A program made the position numbers and the translations under genes. From Antarctobacter heliothermus (GTDB taxonomy: Bacteria > Pseudomonadota > Alphaproteobacteria > Rhodobacterales > Rhodobacteraceae): a stretch of 45,993 nt of DNA. The stretch lies in contig NZ_FZON01000042.1 in NCBI RefSeq assembly GCF_900188425.1, positions 1 through 45,993 of the forward strand, written 5' to 3'. Each line of letters opens with the position of its first letter. Within the stretch, counting starts at the first letter, position 1. Under the pieces are notes generated by a model that saw only the letters and a program-made list of their open reading frames with translations, searched no databases and was not told the DNA's origin. Positions 42,958 to 45,993 of this stretch are shown piece by piece.

Positions 42958-45180
42958 ATGTTGATTTCGATTGTACAAAGTCTGATCGCTTTGATTCTTG
43001 CGGCCGCGCTGCTCTATCTCGTTTTTTCCAACCCACGGTTTGCCAATCAGAGTCGCAAAACCGATATGGTTCTTGGCCTCGTTTTCGGCATCTCTATCAT
43101 TGTGCTCTCAATCAACGCCTATGTGCTCGAGGCCGGCGCACTGCTGACCGCTGTGGCAGGGGTGTTGATTTTTGCGGGATATATGGGCGGACTTCCGGCT
43201 GCCTTGATCACGCTTCTGGTTGCTGTCTGCATCCGGATCTGGATCGGTGGCAGCTTGCTCTCAGTCGGCTTGATCGCGCTGTTTGGATATGCGCTCTGCG
43301 GACTTGCGTTGCGCAGGCTGGCCCCGTTCGAAGCGTGGCCAAAACCTCCTCTGCGTGCGTTTTTCTATGGTCTGGCGGCGCACCTGATTGTTCAAACCAT
43401 GATAGGCGCCGCCGTGGCGCTATCGGGAACATGGGTGGAAACGGACTCCATACTGTTGGACATGTTGGCCTTTTACATGGTGGGCAGCCTCTCTGTCCTC
43501 CTGATGTGGTTGGCCATTTCGCAAAGCGTGAAACTTGCCTCCATCGTTCAGGACAACGTCCGACTGCTGCGACGGATACGGCTGGTTATGGACCACAACA
43601 ATATGGGTGCGTTCAGCTATGTCGGATCACCAAAGAAACTGGTTGTCGATCAGGGCCTTTTGGATCTCTTCGGGCTAGAGGGGACGCCGGGGCCAATGGA
43701 CCCACAGGCATTCATCGACCTGCTGCACCCTGATGATCGGGACCAGGTTATCGACGTGATCCAGAATAGTCCGGTGGTCACTGAATTGCTACACGCCCAT
43801 GACTTTCGAATTATCAGGCCGGATGGAACTCAAGTCGATGTTCGCTCTGTCCGCGCGACAGAGATCGACGAAGCCACTGGCAAAGTTCGTGTTGTCGGGC
43901 TTCACACCGACCTGTCTGATTTTCGCAAGGCCGAACGACAAAGGAACGAGGCGGAACACCAGATCGCTGTCATCGCCGAAAACATTCCGGGCATGATTTA
44001 TCAGGGCATCTGGGAAAAAGGTGCACCGCGTGAGTTCACCTATATCAGCAAGAAATGCATCGACATCTGGGGTTTTACCCAGGAAGAGCTCATGGCTGAC
44101 AACAGCCTGCTGTCCAAAGGACAAGACGAGGAAACGGTCATTTTTGCCCGCAATGCCGTCAACAAGTGTATTGAAACCGGCAAACCGGCTGGCGTCCGAA
44201 TACCGGTTCGCGCCCGCGACGGCACGGTGCGCACGGTCGATATGCACGCAAGAACCACCGACCTTGCCGACGGGACACATCGCGTGGACGCGATTTTTAT
44301 CGATGTCAGTGCCGAAGTTGCCGCGGAAGAAAAGGCCGTCAAGCAAGAGGAGCAGGCCCACAGGTCACAAAAGCTGGAGTCCATTGGCAAACTGACCGGC
44401 GGTGTGGCGCATGACTTCAACAACATCCTTGCCGTGATCATGGGCAATCTGGAACTGTTGCGCGAAGAAATCGACGATCCGACCAAGCGCGAACTGATCG
44501 ATGCCGGGCTGGAGGCCAGCCACCGGGGCGCAGAGCTGACCCGAAGCATGCTGGCCTTTGCCCGCCGCGCCCGACTGACACCGGTGCTGCTGGATCTCAA
44601 TGCCGTTGCCCTGCAAGCCAAGAACTGGATGCGCCGGGCGCTGCCGGAATCGGTCCAGATCGAAACCTCGCTGCTGGCCGGTCTTTGGACCGCAAATGTG
44701 GATGCAGCCTCTTTGGAAAGCGCATTGCTGAACCTGATCCTGAACGCCCGCGACGCTGTGGGCGGTCACGGCAAGGTAACAATCGAAACGGCCAATGTGC
44801 GGATAGATCAGGCCTATGTCGATTCCCGGAATGAGCCGCTTGAACCGGGGCGCTATGTCATGCTGGCCGTCAGCGATACCGGCACCGGGATTGATCAGGA
44901 AACGCTCGACAACATTTTCGAACCCTTCTTCACCACCAAACCGCCCGGCTCTGGTTCTGGGCTAGGGCTGTCGATGGTGCTAGGCTTTGTCAAGCAATCC
45001 GGCGGCACGGTGCAGGTCTATACGGAACCGGGTCAGGGCACGACCTTCAAGCTGTATTTCCCCGCCAGCGATGAGACCCCCATGGCCAAAGCGGCCTCCT
45101 CCCGGACGTTTGTTGCACGCCCCGTTGGGAAATCGCGCATTCTGTTGGCAGAGGACGAGGCCGCAGTCCGCAAATGCTGA
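42958..45180 (+). CDS. Hybrid sensor histidine kinase, receiver cut by frameshift
   Basis: A 740-residue membrane sensor. Five or six N-terminal membrane helices (about residues 1-190) resemble 5TM-5TMR-type sensors, followed by two PAS/PAC domains (about 215-330 and 345-460), a HisKA domain with His485 in GGVAHDFNNILAV, and an HATPase domain (LNLILNARDAVGG, VSDTGTGID, FFTTKPPGSGSGLGLSM). The end ILLAEDEAAVRKC is the start of a receiver domain and then hits TGA at 45178-45180. The receiver continues in another frame at 45174-45509. No response regulator is encoded next to it, so phosphotransfer partners are unknown. Confidence 0.88.
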   Translation: MLISIVQSLIALILAAALLYLVFSNPRFANQSRKTDMVLGLVFGISIIVLSINAYVLEAGALLTAVAGVLIFAGYMGGLPAALITLLVAVCIRIWIGGSLLSVGLIALFGYALCGLALRRLAPFEAWPKPPLRAFFYGLAAHLIVQTMIGAAVALSGTWVETDSILLDMLAFYMVGSLSVLLMWLAISQSVKLASIVQDNVRLLRRIRLVMDHNNMGAFSYVGSPKKLVVDQGLLDLFGLEGTPGPMDPQAFIDLLHPDDRDQVIDVIQNSPVVTELLHAHDFRIIRPDGTQVDVRSVRATEIDEATGKVRVVGLHTDLSDFRKAERQRNEAEHQIAVIAENIPGMIYQGIWEKGAPREFTYISKKCIDIWGFTQEELMADNSLLSKGQDEETVIFARNAVNKCIETGKPAGVRIPVRARDGTVRTVDMHARTTDLADGTHRVDAIFIDVSAEVAAEEKAVKQEEQAHRSQKLESIGKLTGGVAHDFNNILAVIMGNLELLREEIDDPTKRELIDAGLEASHRGAELTRSMLAFARRARLTPVLLDLNAVALQAKNWMRRALPESVQIETSLLAGLWTANVDAASLESALLNLILNARDAVGGHGKVTIETANVRIDQAYVDSRNEPLEPGRYVMLAVSDTGTGIDQETLDNIFEPFFTTKPPGSGSGLGLSMVLGFVKQSGGTVQVYTEPGQGTTFKLYFPASDETPMAKAASSRTFVARPVGKSRILLAEDEAAVRKC

Positions 45181-45509
45181 TCGCAACGCTGGAAACCGCA
45201 GGCTACGTTGTGGATGCAGTCGGGTCGGGCGACGCCGCACTGACGCTATTCCAAAGCGATCCGCATTTCGATCTTCTGGTCACCGATATCGTCATGCCGG
45301 GGGAATTGCAGGGCACCAATCTGGCCCGCGCCATCCGCGAAACCCATCCGGACCTGCCAATGATCTTCATGTCCGGATATGCCGCCGAGTCGACGGTTCA
45401 CGGCAACGGGTTGCGCCCCGACGATATCCGACTGATGAAACCTGTCCCTAGGGACGATCTGCTCAACGCTGTCGCCCGCGCGCTGAAACCCGCCTCAGAA
45501 CCCGGTTGA
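45174..45509 (+). pseudogene. Remainder of the kinase receiver domain, out of frame
   Basis: This 111-residue frame continues the receiver started by the kinase: MLIATLETAGYVVDAVGSG, the phospho-acceptor Asp38 in LLVTDIVMPG, the switch region MIFMSGYAAES and the conserved Lys in LMKPVPRDDLL. Joined in frame it would read AAVRKMLIATLE, as in normal hybrid kinases. A single missing A in the A-run at 45172-45174 (AAA for AAAA) explains the break exactly. It overlaps the kinase frame by 7 bases, so weak coupled translation of this piece is possible, but its acidic pocket residues are in the other frame. Confidence 0.8.
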
Positions 45510-45528
45510 GGTTGCGCACGCAGGTGCG

Positions 45529-45671
45529 TCAGGAAGACTGCTCATCGAGTTTCTCAGCCTCGTAGGCCAGCATCTCACGCAGCTTGTCAATGGCGATGGG
45601 CTTGAACAGGGTCATTCCCGGATCCTGTTCGCGGGCTTTTGCGATCATGCGCGCTGCAATTGCATTTGACG
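45529..45671 (-). pseudogene. C-terminal remnant of a response-regulator-like gene, cut by IS66 element
   Basis: About 47 codons on the minus strand end at the TGA at 45529-45531. The stretch NAIAARMIAKAREQDPGMTL, then FKPIAIDKLREMLAYEA, fits the end of a receiver domain (the SNA segment, helix, then KPI). The upstream part is missing: beyond about 45671 the frame runs into the IS66-type sequence. The boundary is a judgement, based on the loss of receiver character and the start of an IS66-like end (GTATCCGTC). It converges with the kinase receiver 19 bases away. Confidence 0.6.
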
Positions 45672-45993
45672 GTATCCGTCCGTTGTGACCGCTCTGACGG
45701 TGAGCCTCTGCTGTCGATAATGTCCATGATCGATAATGGACATCTTGAGGCACTCCATGACGGGCATGAAGGGACAGAAGAAGCGGTTCTGGTCTGACGA
45801 GGAGAAACGCTCGATCTGCCGGCAAACATGCGCGCCCGGTGTGTCGGTGGCGCAGGTTGCGCGCCGGTATGCGATGAACTCGAACCTGATCTTCACCTGG
45901 CTGCGGGATCCGCGTTTCGCGCCGGCCGAAGCCGAAGCGTCCAGTGGTGCCAAGGATGACACTCTCTTCCTGCCGGTCGAGATCACCGGCTTG
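45672..45993 (+). mobile_element. Left part of an IS66-family insertion sequence
   Basis: From about 45672 to the window end: a terminal region that begins GTATCCGTCCGTTGTGACCG and the start of tnpA. The right end is beyond the window, so the inverted repeat and any target duplication (8 bp in this family) cannot be checked. Confidence 0.7.
45757..45993 (+). CDS. tnpA: IS66-type TnpA protein, 5' part
   Basis: The first 79 residues of a transposase-associated helix-turn-helix protein: RFWSDEEKRSICRQTCAPGV, then SVAQVARRYAMNSNLIFTWL and a Pro/Glu/Ala linker leading to TLFLPVEITGL. This is the IS66-family OrfA/TnpA pattern (also PF01527-like HTH), needed with TnpB and TnpC for transposition. 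It is cut off by the window end. Start ATG 45757; a second ATG at 45766 is also in frame. Confidence 0.85.
   Translation, partial: MTGMKGQKKRFWSDEEKRSICRQTCAPGVSVAQVARRYAMNSNLIFTWLRDPRFAPAEAEASSGAKDDTLFLPVEITGL

Noticed and set aside
45169-45180. Programmed -1 frameshift at the kinase receiver
   Set aside because: CGC AAA TGC TGA is not an X XXY YYZ slippery heptamer and no downstream stem or internal Shine-Dalgarno stands out; a one-base deletion in an A-run is simpler.

Overview
The window comes from an alphaproteobacterial chromosome, almost certainly the family Rhodobacteraceae (Roseobacter group). The evidence is the high-GC codon use, the gene neighbourhoods (argH, small lipoprotein, DUF2834, lysA, TIGR02302; hisC, tyrC, extensin), a Rhodobacterales-type flagellar cluster, and a dispersed intergenic repeat of the kind common in this family. 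Nearly all genes are ordinary chromosomal functions. No tRNA, rRNA, CRISPR array, prophage or obvious biosynthetic cluster was seen.

Both ends lie inside insertion sequences. The left edge is the 3' end of an IS5-family element that cut off the last codons of yaaA. The right edge is the start of an IS66-type element that cut off a response-regulator-like gene. This suggests the window is a contig that stopped at repeats.

Layout: 1-1051, IS5 remnant and truncated yaaA. 1228-4109, small secreted protein, recQ, yggT. 4243-9529, thioesterase, UMF1-type MFS transporter, MepA endopeptidase lipoprotein, phytase-like esterase lipoprotein, queuosine-precursor transporter, a short leader locus with an unusually long Shine-Dalgarno sequence and an intrinsic terminator, then the ribosome-rescue gene arfB. 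9644-15461 (minus), an operon-like run argH, LptM-like lipoprotein, DUF2834, lysA, TIGR02302, with tlpA divergent from argH. 16145-17918, possible small membrane ORF, hypothetical protein and sterol desaturase. 18115-20616, DUF1449 (YqiJ-like) membrane protein with an Asp-rich insert plus a flotillin. 20831-23468 (minus), hisC, tyrC and extensin-like peptidase in an overlapping chain. 23589-25199, orphan membrane-anchored substrate-binding/vWA fusion. 25421-27356 (minus), pncA and pncB for NAD salvage. 27466-30658, Hsp70-like YegD, TrhO, aldose epimerase. 30765-35693, flagellar block (fliF, fliH-like, fliN, fliP on minus; fliL, coiled-coil protein, motE-like on plus) around a CtrA-like site. 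35832-37836, L,D-transpeptidase, geranylgeranyl-reductase-like flavoprotein and small membrane protein. 37852-41744, arylesterase and a divergent ABC exporter pair (YbbA/YbbP type). 41808-42746, hisN-like phosphatase. 42958-45509, membrane sensor kinase whose receiver domain is split by a one-base frameshift.

The least explained pieces are: the leader locus ahead of arfB, whose 16-base Shine-Dalgarno region complements the 3' end of 16S rRNA and which ends in a terminator 16 bases before arfB; the Asp-rich DUF1449/flotillin operon with two inverted repeats in front; and the SBP-vWA fusion protein. All functional calls are from reading the translated sequence; no database search was run.
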